Positions 1 through 8,013 of a DNA stretch of 64,000 nt are shown piece by piece (position 1 is the first letter of the stretch; every line of letters starts with the position of its first letter). The DNA is from Rhodovulum sulfidophilum (GTDB lineage: Bacteria > Pseudomonadota > Alphaproteobacteria > Rhodobacterales > Rhodobacteraceae): assembly GCA_003241785.1 (NCBI GenBank), contig QFPW01000005.1, positions 62,001 to 126,000 on the forward strand. The letters are read 5' to 3'. Under the pieces are notes generated by a model, which searched no databases, was not told where the DNA came from, and saw nothing but the letters and a program-made list of their open reading frames with translations. A program made the translations under genes and the position numbers.

Positions 1-274
1 CGTTGGCGGAGATGGCGATCGCGTCGACCTTCTGCGCGATCAGCGCGTTGATCACCTCGATCTGGCCCTCGGCGGTGGTCGAGGTCGGGCCGGTGTAGAT
101 GATCTCCACGTCGCCCAGTTCCTTGGCCGCTTCCTCGGCGCCGCGCGCGGCCGCCTCGAAGAAGCCGTTGCCGAGCGACTTGGCGACGATCGCCACCTTG
201 ATCGGATCGGCGATCGCCGCCGTCGATGCGAGCAGCGCCGCGACGAGCGTCGCGCCGGCGAAGAGCTTTTTCAT
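1..274 (-). CDS. rhaS: Rhamnose ABC transporter substrate-binding protein, 5' part only
   Basis: This is the N-terminal 91 residues of a periplasmic sugar-binding protein; the rest lies beyond the left edge. It starts MKKLFAGATLVAALLA and has a signal peptide ending near ...AAIADP. The mature part begins with a strand of the type IKVAIVAKSLGNGFFEAARG, followed by IIYTGPTSTTAEGQ and INALIAQKVDAIAISAN, which is the standard first lobe of the periplasmic-binding-protein type 1 sugar family. Its position 29 bp downstream of the DeoR-type regulator, with rhaD and rhaI divergent, points to L-rhamnose as the ligand. The name rhaS follows the rhizobial rha locus and is inferred from context, because a fragment this short cannot show sugar specificity. 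Confidence 0.8.
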   Translation of the reverse strand, partial: MKKLFAGATLVAALLASTAAIADPIKVAIVAKSLGNGFFEAAARGAEEAAKELGDVEIIYTGPTSTTAEGQIEVINALIAQKVDAIAISAN

Positions 275-303
275 TGTTGTAGCCTCCCGTTGGTCTTGCT
301 TCT

Positions 304-1119
304 TCAGGCGCTGGCTGAACCTGGCGCCCCTTCGTCCTTGGCCGCGCCCATCGGCGCGACGATCAGTTGCACGCCGGCGTCCTCGAGCATCGAGGCGTGG
401 CGATCCTCCATCCGGTCGTCGGTGATCACGGTGTGAATCCGCGCGAGCGGGCACAGGATCAGCGCCGAGCGGCGGGCGAATTTCGAGGAATCGACCAGGA
501 GCACGACCTCGTCGGCCTGGCCGATCAGCTTTTCCTCGGCCTGGATGATGAGCGGGTCCTGCTCCATCACCCCGAGCGGCCCCACCCCCTGCGCCCCCAT
601 GAACATGCGCCGGGCGTAGAAGTTGCGGGTCACGTCGTTCTCGAAGGGCGAGAGCACGATGTTCTGCTCGCGGTAGATCGTGCCGCCGGACAGCATCACC
701 ATGTTCTTGGAATGGTGCAGCAGGTGCTCGGCGATCGGGAAGGAATTGGTGAACACCTGCAGCCGCCGCGTGGCCAGCAGATGCACCATCTGGAAGGTGG
801 TGGTGCCGCCGTTGATGATGATCGCGTCGCCCTCGTCGCAGAGATCGACGGCGGCGCGCGCGATCGCGCGTTTCTGAGCGGTGTTGATCGAAGCGTTGAG
901 CGCGAAGGGCCGCCCGGTGAGGCTCGTCACCGGCATCGGCGCCAGCGCCTCGGCGCCGCCGCGCACCCGGCGCAGCTTCTTCCTCAGGTGCAGCGTGGCG
1001 ATGTCGCGCCGGATCGTCGCCTCGGAGCTCTCGGTGAGCTCGACGAGTTCCGCGACGGAAACGAAGGGCTTCGCCTGGATGGCGGAGAGTATGACCCTGT
1101 GGCGCTCGGATTCGTGCAT
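304..1119 (-). CDS. rhaR: DeoR-family repressor of rhamnose genes
   Basis: The 271-residue protein starts MHESERHRVILSAIQ. The first 60 residues are the DeoR winged helix-turn-helix (VSVAELVELTESSEATIRRD, then L..LRRVRGGA). The remainder is the DeoR C-terminal sensor domain, with the phosphosugar-binding signatures IIINGGTTTFQMVHLL, MLSGGTI and VVLLVDSSKF. DeoR regulators with this domain normally respond to a phosphorylated sugar intermediate, so rhamnulose 1-phosphate is the obvious candidate (inference). It is divergent from rhaD and reads into rhaS on the same strand, so it probably controls both arms from the shared intergenic operator region. The start was chosen because the protein aligns with the family from this methionine; an upstream extension in frame has no family features. 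Confidence 0.88.
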   Translation of the reverse strand: MHESERHRVILSAIQAKPFVSVAELVELTESSEATIRRDIATLHLRKKLRRVRGGAEALAPMPVTSLTGRPFALNASINTAQKRAIARAAVDLCDEGDAIIINGGTTTFQMVHLLATRRLQVFTNSFPIAEHLLHHSKNMVMLSGGTIYREQNIVLSPFENDVTRNFYARRMFMGAQGVGPLGVMEQDPLIIQAEEKLIGQADEVVLLVDSSKFARRSALILCPLARIHTVITDDRMEDRHASMLEDAGVQLIVAPMGAAKDEGAPGSASA

Positions 1120-1171
1120 CGCGTCCTCCCTGCGATCGACATTGACGGCGATTCCGCGCCTCGTCAATCAG

Positions 1172-1235
1172 AAATCGTCACAAACGATCGTTCGCAGTCG
1201 CAACATGAATGTTTTTGATCGTTAATGATTGACTC
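1172..1235. promoter_or_regulatory. Divergent rhaR/rhaD control region with inverted repeats
   Basis: The intergenic region is AT-richer than its surroundings. It holds GTCAATCA at 1173-1180 and its exact reverse complement TGATTGAC at 1226-1233. Inside these arms lie the perfect palindrome AACGATCGTT (1183-1192) and a second GATCGTT at 1217-1223, 31 bp or about three helical turns from the first. Nested, phased repeats between divergent genes are typical of DeoR-family operators. Binding by the neighbouring regulator is inferred. Confidence 0.55.
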
Positions 1236-1307
1236 GTGGCTGGCTTCGCGCGACAAGGACGCGAGGTCCCGTCCGGTCAAGGCCGGGGCGCGCAGGGAGG
1301 ATGCCAG

Positions 1308-3410
1308 ATGCTGGACAAGTCGCCGGAGTCCCGGATTCGCAACGCCTGGGACGACGCCGTCGCGGGCCCGATGAGCGAACCCGAGAAGCTGCTCTATCGC
1401 TCGAATCTGCTCGGCTCCGACAAGCGCGTGACCAATTACGGCGGCGGCAACACCTCGGCGAAGGTCATGGCCGCCGATCCGCTGACCGGCGATTCGGTCG
1501 AGGTGCTCTGGGTCAAGGGCTCGGGCGGCGACATCGGCTCGATGAAGCTCGACGGCTTCTCGACGCTCTACATGGACAAGCTCCGCGCGCTGAAGGGCAA
1601 GTACCGGGGCGTGGAATTCGAGGACGAGATGGTGGGCTACCTGCCCCACTGCACCTTCGACCTCAACCCGCGCGCGGCCTCGATCGACACGCCGCTGCAC
1701 GCCTATGTTCCGCGCAAGCATGTGGACCACGTCCATTCCGACGCGATCATCGCCATCGCCGCGTCGAAGGATTCGAAGGCGCTCACCGAGGAGATCTTCG
1801 GCGGGACCATCGGCTGGCTGCCGTGGAAGAAGCCGGGCTACGAGCTCGGCCTCTGGCTCGAGAAGCTCGCGACCGAGAACCCCGGGCTGCGCGGCGCGGT
1901 GCTGGAGAGCCACGGGCTCTTCACCTGGGCCGACGACGCCAAGGAGTGCTACGCGACCACGCTCGAGATCATCAACACCGCCGCCGAATGGCTCGCCGGA
2001 CGGACCGAGGACACCCCGGCCTTCGGCGGAGCCAAGGTCCCGACGCTGTCCGCGGACGCGCGTCGCGCGGTGGCGGCGAAGCTGATGCCGGTCATCCGCG
2101 GCCTGATCTCGAAGGAGCGCCACAAGGTCGGCCATTTCGACGACCAGGAGGCGGTGCTGGAATTCGTCGGCTCCAACGCGCTCGGGACGCTGGCGCCGAT
2201 GGGCACCTCCTGCCCCGACCATTTCCTGCGCACCAAGATCCGCCCGCTGGTGGTGGATTTCGATCCCGCGAACCCGGATCTCGACGCCACGCTCGCGGGC
2301 CTGCCGGCGGCGATCGACGCCTACCGCGCGGACTACACCGCCTATTACGAGCGCTGCAAAAAGGCCGACAGCCCGGCGATCCGCGATCCGAACGCGGTCG
2401 TCTACCTGGTGCCCGGCGTCGGCATGATCACTTTCGCGCTCGACAAGGCGACGGCGCGGATCTCGGGCGAGTTCTACGTCAACGCGATCAACGTGATGCG
2501 CGGCGCCTCGGCGGTCTCCGAATACCGGGGCCTGCCGGAGCAGGAAGCCTTCGACATCGAATACTGGCTGCTCGAGGAAGCCAAGCTCCAGCGGATGCCG
2601 AAGCCGAAATCGCTCGCCGGACGCGTCGCGATCATCACCGGCGCGGCCGGCGGCATCGGCGCGGCGACGGCCGAGCGCTATCTCGCCGAGGGCGCCTGCG
2701 TCCTGCTCGCCGATATCGACGCGGGCGCGGTCGAGGAGGTGCGCGCGGGCTTCGCGAAGCGCCACGGCGCCGACGTGGTGCGCGCCGTGGTGGCGAATGT
2801 GACCGACGAGGCGGCGGTCGCCGCGGCCTATGACGCGATCGCGGTCGAGTTCGGCGGCGCCGACATCGTGGTCTCGAACGCCGGCATCGCCTCCTCGGCG
2901 CCGGTCGAGGAAACCTCGCTGGAGCTCTGGAACCGCAACATCGGCATCCTCGCCACCGGCTATTTCCTCGTGAGCCGGGAGGCGTTCAAGCTCCTGAAGA
3001 CCCAGGGAATCGGCGGCTCGATCGTCTATGTCGCCTCCAAGAACGGCCTCGCCGCCTCGCCGAACGCCTCGGCCTATTGCACCGCCAAGGCGGCCGAGAT
3101 CCATCTCGCCCGCTGCCTCGCGCTCGAAGGGGCGCCGGAGGGGATCCGCGTCAACGTGGTGAACCCCGACGCGGTGCTGCGCGGCTCGAAGATCTGGGAG
3201 GGCGACTGGCTCGACCAGCGCGCCTCGACCTACAAGACCGACAAGGAAGGGCTCGAGGAGATGTATCGCCAGCGGAGCCTGCTGAAGCGCTCCGTCCTGC
3301 CCGAGGACATCGCCGAGGCGAACTACTTCTTCGCCTCGGACGCCTCGGCGAAATCGACCGGCAACATCGTCAACGTCGATGCCGGCAACGTCCAGGCCTT
3401 CACCCGCTGA
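1308..3410 (+). CDS. rhaD: Bifunctional rhamnulose-1-phosphate aldolase / lactaldehyde dehydrogenase
   Basis: This 700-residue fusion enzyme is known from rhizobial and Bacillus-type rhamnose pathways. Residues 1 to about 430 are a class II (zinc) aldolase: VTNYGGGNTSAK near the N-terminus, the metal-ligand histidines in HVDHVHSD, and ESHGLFTWADD. Residues from about 440 are a short-chain dehydrogenase: Rossmann motif ITGAAGGIGAATAERY, NAG in VSNAGIASS, and catalytic AYCTAKAAE (Tyr-x-x-x-Lys). The aldolase half splits rhamnulose 1-phosphate into dihydroxyacetone phosphate and L-lactaldehyde, and the dehydrogenase half would oxidise or reduce the lactaldehyde. The start is set by GGGAGG seven bases upstream of the ATG at 1308; the longer frame to 1236 lacks such a site. 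It is followed by rhaI after 52 bp. Confidence 0.93.
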   Translation: MLDKSPESRIRNAWDDAVAGPMSEPEKLLYRSNLLGSDKRVTNYGGGNTSAKVMAADPLTGDSVEVLWVKGSGGDIGSMKLDGFSTLYMDKLRALKGKYRGVEFEDEMVGYLPHCTFDLNPRAASIDTPLHAYVPRKHVDHVHSDAIIAIAASKDSKALTEEIFGGTIGWLPWKKPGYELGLWLEKLATENPGLRGAVLESHGLFTWADDAKECYATTLEIINTAAEWLAGRTEDTPAFGGAKVPTLSADARRAVAAKLMPVIRGLISKERHKVGHFDDQEAVLEFVGSNALGTLAPMGTSCPDHFLRTKIRPLVVDFDPANPDLDATLAGLPAAIDAYRADYTAYYERCKKADSPAIRDPNAVVYLVPGVGMITFALDKATARISGEFYVNAINVMRGASAVSEYRGLPEQEAFDIEYWLLEEAKLQRMPKPKSLAGRVAIITGAAGGIGAATAERYLAEGACVLLADIDAGAVEEVRAGFAKRHGADVVRAVVANVTDEAAVAAAYDAIAVEFGGADIVVSNAGIASSAPVEETSLELWNRNIGILATGYFLVSREAFKLLKTQGIGGSIVYVASKNGLAASPNASAYCTAKAAEIHLARCLALEGAPEGIRVNVVNPDAVLRGSKIWEGDWLDQRASTYKTDKEGLEEMYRQRSLLKRSVLPEDIAEANYFFASDASAKSTGNIVNVDAGNVQAFTR

Positions 3411-3462
3411 CCCCGGCCCCGGACCACGAGACGGCGCGGCAGGCGCCCGAAGGGAGGAATTC

Positions 3463-4728
3463 ATGCTCGACGACGGCTTCATCCACGCGACCAACGACGC
3501 CGCCGAGGCGGAGGTCCGCGAAGGCTACGACCGGCTCGGCGAGGCGCTCGACCGCCGCGGAATCGCCATCGGCGACGTCGCGCGTCGGGTCGCGGCTTTC
3601 GCCGTGGCGGTGCCGAGCTGGGGCGTCGGCACCGGCGGCACCCGCTTCGCCCGCTTTCCCGGCGGCGGCGAGCCGCGCGACGTCTTCGACCGGCTCGACG
3701 ACTGCGGCGTGATCCATCAGCTGACCGGCGCCACGCCCACCGTCTCGCTGCACATCCCCTGGGACCGCGCGCCCGCCACCGATCTCAAGGCGAAGGCGGC
3801 GGAATGGGGCCTCGGCTTCGACGCGATGAATTCGAACACCTTCTCGGACGCGCCGGGCCAGCCGCTGAGCTACAAGTTCGGCTCGCTGTCGCATACCGAC
3901 AAGGCGGTGCGTGACCAGGCGGTGGCGCATAACCTCGACTGCGTGGCGCTCGGCGCCGAGCTTGGCGCCAAGGCGCTGACGATCTGGATCGGCGACGGAT
4001 CCAACTTCCCCGGCCAGACGCATTTCCGCCGCCAGTTCGAACGCTACCTCGCCTCGGCGGCGGAGATCTACGCGGGACTGCCGGGCGACTGGACGCTCTT
4101 CACCGAGCACAAGATGTACGAGCCCGCCTTCTATTCGACGGTGGTCGCGGACTGGGGCACCAACCTCCTGATCGCACAGACGCTGGGCGAGCGGGCGAAA
4201 TGCCTCGTCGACCTCGGGCATCACGCGCCCAATACCAACATCGAGATGATCGTCGCCCGGCTGATCCACGCGGGCAAGCTCGGCGGCTTCCACTTCAACG
4301 ATTCGAAATACGGCGACGACGACCTCGACGCGGGCTCGATCGACCCCTACCGGCTGTTCCTCGTCTTCCACGAGCTGGTCGACGCCGGCGGGCCGACGCC
4401 GGCCTACATGATCGACCAGAGCCACAACGTCACCGATCCGATCGAGAGCCTGATGGCCTCCGCGACGGAGATCCAGCGCGCCTACGCCCAGGCGCTGCTG
4501 GTCGACCGCGCGGCGCTCGCCGCCTGCCAGGAGGCGAACGACGCGCTGATGGCCTCCGAGACGCTGAAGCGCGCGTTCCGGACCGACGTCTCGCCGCTGC
4601 TGGCCAAGGTCCGGCTCGACAAGGGCGCCGCCGCCGATCCGGTCGCGGCCTTCCGCGCCTCGGGCTACCGCGCCCGGGTCGCGGCGGAACGCCCGGCGGT
4701 CGCCGGCGGCTCGGGCGGGATCGTCTGA
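3463..4728 (+). CDS. rhaI: L-rhamnose isomerase (RhaI type)
   Basis: The 421-residue protein of the xylose-isomerase-like TIM-barrel fold converts L-rhamnose to L-rhamnulose, the step before phosphorylation and RhaD cleavage. The N-terminal region contains AVAVPSWGVGTGGTRFARFP, then LTGATPTVSLHIPWD. Metal-binding and catalytic stretches include TIWIGDGSNFPGQ, LFTEHKMYEPAFY, LVDLGHHAPNTNIE and GGFHFNDSKYGDDDLD. It starts at an ATG with AGGGAGGAA just upstream. It is cotranscribed with rhaD. No rhamnulokinase is visible in the window, so that gene must lie beyond the left edge or elsewhere. Confidence 0.92.
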   Translation: MLDDGFIHATNDAAEAEVREGYDRLGEALDRRGIAIGDVARRVAAFAVAVPSWGVGTGGTRFARFPGGGEPRDVFDRLDDCGVIHQLTGATPTVSLHIPWDRAPATDLKAKAAEWGLGFDAMNSNTFSDAPGQPLSYKFGSLSHTDKAVRDQAVAHNLDCVALGAELGAKALTIWIGDGSNFPGQTHFRRQFERYLASAAEIYAGLPGDWTLFTEHKMYEPAFYSTVVADWGTNLLIAQTLGERAKCLVDLGHHAPNTNIEMIVARLIHAGKLGGFHFNDSKYGDDDLDAGSIDPYRLFLVFHELVDAGGPTPAYMIDQSHNVTDPIESLMASATEIQRAYAQALLVDRAALAACQEANDALMASETLKRAFRTDVSPLLAKVRLDKGAAADPVAAFRASGYRARVAAERPAVAGGSGGIV

Positions 4729-4806
4729 GACGACGGGCTCAGGGGCGGCCGGGCGTGATCGCCCGAGCGACCCCGCTCGTCGCGACGGCGCGGCTCGCGG
4801 CGACGC

Positions 4807-5415
4807 TCAATCCGGCGTCCCCGCCTCCGCCGGACCGATGAGGAGCGTGGTGAGGTCGATGGCCGGGGGGCCGTCGAGGCCGGGCGGGATCTTGCCATCG
4901 ATCGAGAGATGCGCGCGGCCGTGGGCGACGGACCAGACGAGCCGTTCCAGCGCCGCGCGCCCGGCGCGATCGGTGATCCCGAGCCGCGCCGCCGCCGGGG
5001 CGCAGATCTCCACGAGCTGCGCGTAGCCGGGCTCGCTGGCGCGGACGAGCGCCGGGTCGGTCCAGTCGAGCAGCGTCGCGTCGAACATCAGCCGGAACAG
5101 CGCCGGATTGGCCCGGGCATAGGCGAGATAGCCCGCCTCGGCCGCGCGCAGCTGCGCCGCCGGATCGGGCGTCGCCGCCTGCCGCGCCCTGCGCATCGCC
5201 GCGTCGAAGCGCTCGAAGCCGATCGTCGCGAGCGCCGTCAGAAGCGCCCGCAGCGTCGGGAAATGGTGCGCGGGCGCCGCGTGCGACACCCCGACCCGCG
5301 CCGCGACCCGGCGCAGCGACAGCCTCTCGCGCCCCTCCGCCTCGAGCAGCTCGAGCGCCGCGGCGAGCAGGGCGTTGCGGAGGTCGCCGTGATGGTAGGT
5401 CGGTCGGTCGGCCAT
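4807..5415 (-). CDS. TetR/AcrR-family transcriptional regulator
   Basis: The 202-residue regulator has an N-terminal TetR helix-turn-helix: YHHGDLRNALLAAALELLEA, RLSLRRVAARVGVSHAA, and the third-helix signature PAHHFPTLRALL. The C-terminal part resembles the WHG-type TetR C-terminal domain (RLMFDATLL, RLVWSVAHGRAHLSIDGKI). It is divergent from the ABA4-like membrane gene at 5521 and shares a 105-bp region with paired palindromes, so it most likely represses that two-gene unit and itself. The ligand is unknown. Confidence 0.85.
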   Translation of the reverse strand: MADRPTYHHGDLRNALLAAALELLEAEGRERLSLRRVAARVGVSHAAPAHHFPTLRALLTALATIGFERFDAAMRRARQAATPDPAAQLRAAEAGYLAYARANPALFRLMFDATLLDWTDPALVRASEPGYAQLVEICAPAAARLGITDRAGRAALERLVWSVAHGRAHLSIDGKIPPGLDGPPAIDLTTLLIGPAEAGTPD

Positions 5416-5436
5416 GATCCGCCCTCGCTAGCACGC

Positions 5437-5506
5437 CATCTTGACGGCGTCAAAATCATCTTGACGCCGGGCGAGACGAGGCGCAGCCTCATTTTGTCAC
5501 TGACAA
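5437..5506. promoter_or_regulatory. Operator cluster between TetR regulator and ABA4-like gene
   Basis: Two palindromes occupy this gap: TTGACGGCGTCAA (5441-5453) and TTGTCACTGACAA (5494-5506). The decamer CATCTTGACG also occurs twice in direct orientation, at 5437-5446 and 5457-5466, exactly 20 bp apart. Each palindrome has the size and symmetry of a TetR half-site pair. The distal one ends 14 bp before the ATG of the downstream gene, so occupancy would block its translation-initiation region or promoter. Binding is inferred. Confidence 0.5.
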
Positions 5507-5520
5507 GATGGGAGGCCCGC

Positions 5521-5979
5521 ATGGACTTCGACGCAGGTTTCGCCGCCGCGAGCCGGGCCGCGATGGCGGGCTGGCTCGCCCTCGCGCTGCTGCCACGCTG
5601 GCCGTGGCTGGTCGCGACGCTCCGCTACTGGCTGGTGGGCGCGCTCTCGCTCGCCTACGCGGTGCTCGTCTTCGCCTATTTCTTCCGGGTCGAGGGCGGC
5701 GGCTTCGGCGACATGGACGCGGCGCGGGCGCTGTTCCAGTCGGATCCCGTGCTGCTCGCGGGCTGGATCCACTATCTCGCCTTCGACCTCTTCGTCGGGA
5801 TCTGGATCGCGCGCCGCGCCGACGCGATCGGCCTCGGCCGGGCGGCGCAGGCGCCGATCCTGCTCGCGACGCTGATGTTCGGGCCGGTCGGGCTCCTGCT
5901 CTTCTATGCCTGCCAGGCGGCGCCCGCGCTCTTCGCGGCCTCGGGACGGGAGGCGTTCCATGTCGACGCTCACGCTTGA
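5521..5979 (+). CDS. ABA4-like (DUF4281) integral membrane protein
   Basis: The 152-residue protein has four hydrophobic segments (around residues 10-27, 35-57, 78-95 and 110-135). The stretch WIHYLAFDLFVGIWIARRAD is the signature of the ABA4-like family, named for the plant neoxanthin-synthesis factor; the biochemical role of bacterial members is not established. It starts at an ATG preceded by GGGAGG. Its 3' end overlaps the start of the next membrane-protein gene by 20 bp, which implies cotranscription and coupling. It is probably controlled by the divergent TetR regulator. Confidence 0.8.
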   Translation: MDFDAGFAAASRAAMAGWLALALLPRWPWLVATLRYWLVGALSLAYAVLVFAYFFRVEGGGFGDMDAARALFQSDPVLLAGWIHYLAFDLFVGIWIARRADAIGLGRAAQAPILLATLMFGPVGLLLFYACQAAPALFAASGREAFHVDAHA

Positions 5980-6769
5980 TCCGCCGCGCGGCGCCGTCGG
6001 CGCGGGAGAGGCCGCCCGCCGCGCCCTGCTCTTCGGGCTCGCGATCCAGCTCGCGCTGCTCGCGCCGAGCCTCATCGCGCTCGGCTTCGACGACCGCGCG
6101 CTGAACGGGACCAGCGTCTGGTCGAAGCCGGTCAAGTTCCAGCTGTCGCTGGTCCTCTTGCTCGGGACGCTGATCCTCCTCGTCCCGCTCGCACCACCGA
6201 CCAGGGGCCTCGCCCGCGCCTGCCGGATCATCGCCACCGCGGCGATCTATGAAATCGCCTACATCACCTTGCAGGCCGCGCGCGGCCGGGCATCGCATTT
6301 CAACAAGGAGACGCCGGTCGAGGCGGCGATGTACAGCCTGATGGGCGTCGTCGTCATGGTGATGGTCGTGGCGGTCGGCTGGATCGGGTTCCGGATCTGG
6401 CGCGGCCCCGCGCGGCCCGGCGGCGAGGGGCTGCGCCAGGGCGCGGCGCTCGGGCTGATGGTCGGGGCGGCGCTGACCGTCGCGACCGCGGGCGTGCTGG
6501 CGCAGGGGACCGGCCACTGGGTGGGCGGCGTCCCGACCGACGCCGGCGGCCTGCCGCTGTTCGGCTGGTCGCGGACGGGAGGCGACCTGCGCGTCCCGCA
6601 TTTCTTCGCGACCCATGTGATGCAGGCGCTGCCGCTGCTCGGCCTCGCCGCCGACCGCCTCGCCCCGCGCCGCGCCGTCCCGCTGGTCTGGGCCGGCGTG
6701 GGCGTCAGCCTGCTCGTGGTCGCGGCGACCTTCGCCCAGGCGATGGCCGGACGGCCGTTCCCCGGCTGA
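5960..6769 (+). CDS. Polytopic membrane protein of unknown function
   Basis: The 269-residue protein is largely hydrophobic, with about seven predicted membrane spans: residues ~25-45, ~60-80, ~92-108, ~125-150, ~165-190, ~212-228 and ~238-260. Recognisable features are NGTSVWSKPVKFQLSL after the first span, RASHFNKETPVEAAMYSLMG, and HFFATHVMQALPLLGL. I do not recognise a named family. The start has GGGAGG eight bases upstream of the ATG, inside the end of the preceding ABA4-like gene. The pair of membrane genes is probably one TetR-controlled unit. Confidence 0.75.
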   Translation: MSTLTLDPPRGAVGAGEAARRALLFGLAIQLALLAPSLIALGFDDRALNGTSVWSKPVKFQLSLVLLLGTLILLVPLAPPTRGLARACRIIATAAIYEIAYITLQAARGRASHFNKETPVEAAMYSLMGVVVMVMVVAVGWIGFRIWRGPARPGGEGLRQGAALGLMVGAALTVATAGVLAQGTGHWVGGVPTDAGGLPLFGWSRTGGDLRVPHFFATHVMQALPLLGLAADRLAPRRAVPLVWAGVGVSLLVVAATFAQAMAGRPFPG

Positions 6770-6782
6770 GGCGTCCCCGGGG

Positions 6783-6798
6783 CGCTCCGCCCGGAGCG
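6783..6798. terminator. Possible short hairpin between convergent genes
   Basis: GCTCCG and CGGAGC face each other two bases apart in the 35-bp gap between two convergent genes, giving a compact GC stem. There is no T-run on either side, so this is at most a weak or bidirectional terminator. Confidence 0.25.
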
Positions 6799-6804
6799 GG
6801 CGGG

Positions 6805-7878
6805 CTATTCGCGGAGGATCAGAAGCCGCGCCAGCGGGATGTTCATGCGCGCGGGCGCGAGGCTGACCCTTCGGGTCATCCCGGCGGCGAGCGCCTCGGT
6901 GAAGGCGGCCCGGCGCGCCGCCGCGTCGGGGCCCTCGATCCGGCTCGCCAGCGTCGGGAACACCGAGGCGCGGCTGAAGTCGGTCCAGCGCCGCGCCCAG
7001 GTCTGGGCGTCGCCGTCGCGCTCGAAATCCGCCCAGATCAGGTCCTCGCCGGCGAAGACCTCCGCCAGTTCGACGCGGAGCCCCGCGAACGCCCCGCCCG
7101 CGCCGAACGGGGCGAGCAGGTCGGCGCGGCTCCGGCCGACGGTTGGGATCGCCATCGCCGCGGCCTCGGCGCGCGTGACCAGGCCTTCCGCGACGAGCTC
7201 CCCGAGCGTCGCATACATCGCCTCCAGCAAGGGCCGGTAGCCGAAGTCGCCCGTGTCATCGAGCGCCATGGTCAGCACGACGAGGCGCCCCCCGGGGACC
7301 AGTTCGGCGGCGCGATGCGTGAGAAAGTCCCGCCAATCCTCCGCCGCCCGCGTCGCATAGAGCTTCCGCGTCGCGGCGTCGCGGCTGAAGGCGACCTGGA
7401 TCTGGTCGGGGATCGGCCCCGGCACCCGGCTCAGCCATTGCGCCGCCCAGGCGCTCCAGCCCAGCGTCACCGAGCCGCTGGGCAGGATCTGCTCGTAGAA
7501 GGAGCGACCCACCATGGCCGGGAACACGCCCGTCGCCCCGCGCAGGTAGCTGGCCGGGTCGGTGGCGAGCAGCGTCGCGAGCGTGGTGAAATCGTTCTCC
7601 GGCAGATCCGTGTGCGCGACCGCGATCTCGCGCGACGCCCCGGCCCGCCGCCGCAGGACGCCGATGGCGGCGCCGATCGGCCCCATCGAGTTGCGCCCCT
7701 CCGACGCGCCATAGTCCGCGATCACCAGCGGGCGGTCGGGCGCGCCGAGCGGCGCGCGCTCGGCCGCCGTCCGGAACAGGGGCAGCGCGGGCGACGAGCC
7801 GGCGGCCTGCACCTCCGAGGCGCGGTTGTAGTCCCCGCCCCCGGCCATCGGCGCGGGAATGTCATCGGCGTTCGGCAT
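6805..7878 (-). CDS. SABATH-type SAM-dependent carboxyl methyltransferase
   Basis: The 357-residue protein resembles the plant SABATH family (salicylate, jasmonate and theobromine methyltransferases), which methylate small-molecule carboxyl groups or ring nitrogens using S-adenosylmethionine. Visible signatures are MAGGGDYNRASEVQAA near the N-terminus (the SABATH GGxGxxSYxxNSxxQ-like element), VIADYGASEGRNSM (SAM-binding loop), HTDLPENDF, and GRSFYEQILPSGSVTLGWS followed by AAQWLS. The C-terminal half contains GGRLVVLTMALDDTG and a helical cap typical of the substrate pocket. The start is the MPNADD methionine; a longer frame has no family features. The gene stands alone, convergent with the membrane-protein gene. 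Substrate unknown; a hydrophobic carboxylic acid is the family expectation. Confidence 0.8.
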   Translation of the reverse strand: MPNADDIPAPMAGGGDYNRASEVQAAGSSPALPLFRTAAERAPLGAPDRPLVIADYGASEGRNSMGPIGAAIGVLRRRAGASREIAVAHTDLPENDFTTLATLLATDPASYLRGATGVFPAMVGRSFYEQILPSGSVTLGWSAWAAQWLSRVPGPIPDQIQVAFSRDAATRKLYATRAAEDWRDFLTHRAAELVPGGRLVVLTMALDDTGDFGYRPLLEAMYATLGELVAEGLVTRAEAAAMAIPTVGRSRADLLAPFGAGGAFAGLRVELAEVFAGEDLIWADFERDGDAQTWARRWTDFSRASVFPTLASRIEGPDAAARRAAFTEALAAGMTRRVSLAPARMNIPLARLLILRE

Positions 7879-8013
7879 CGGACCGTCTCCTGAAGGGCCG
7901 CCCCGGCCGCATGATGACCACATTCCGCGCGGATTTACACCGGGGAAGGCGACGGAGGATCCCGGCGTCGGCGTCCCTCGAAGCCCGGCGCGCGGATCGA
8001 CGAGCCGAGCGCG

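Noticed and set aside
1164..3494. A 776-residue open frame antisense to rhaD
   Set aside because: It is Arg/Glu/Asp/Gly-rich without any motif and lies wholly opposite the well-supported rhaD. Long antisense frames are expected at this GC content.
6775..6782. CCCCGGGG resembling the core of the parS palindrome
   Set aside because: The flanks lack TTT/AAA, it is single, and it lies after a membrane-protein gene.
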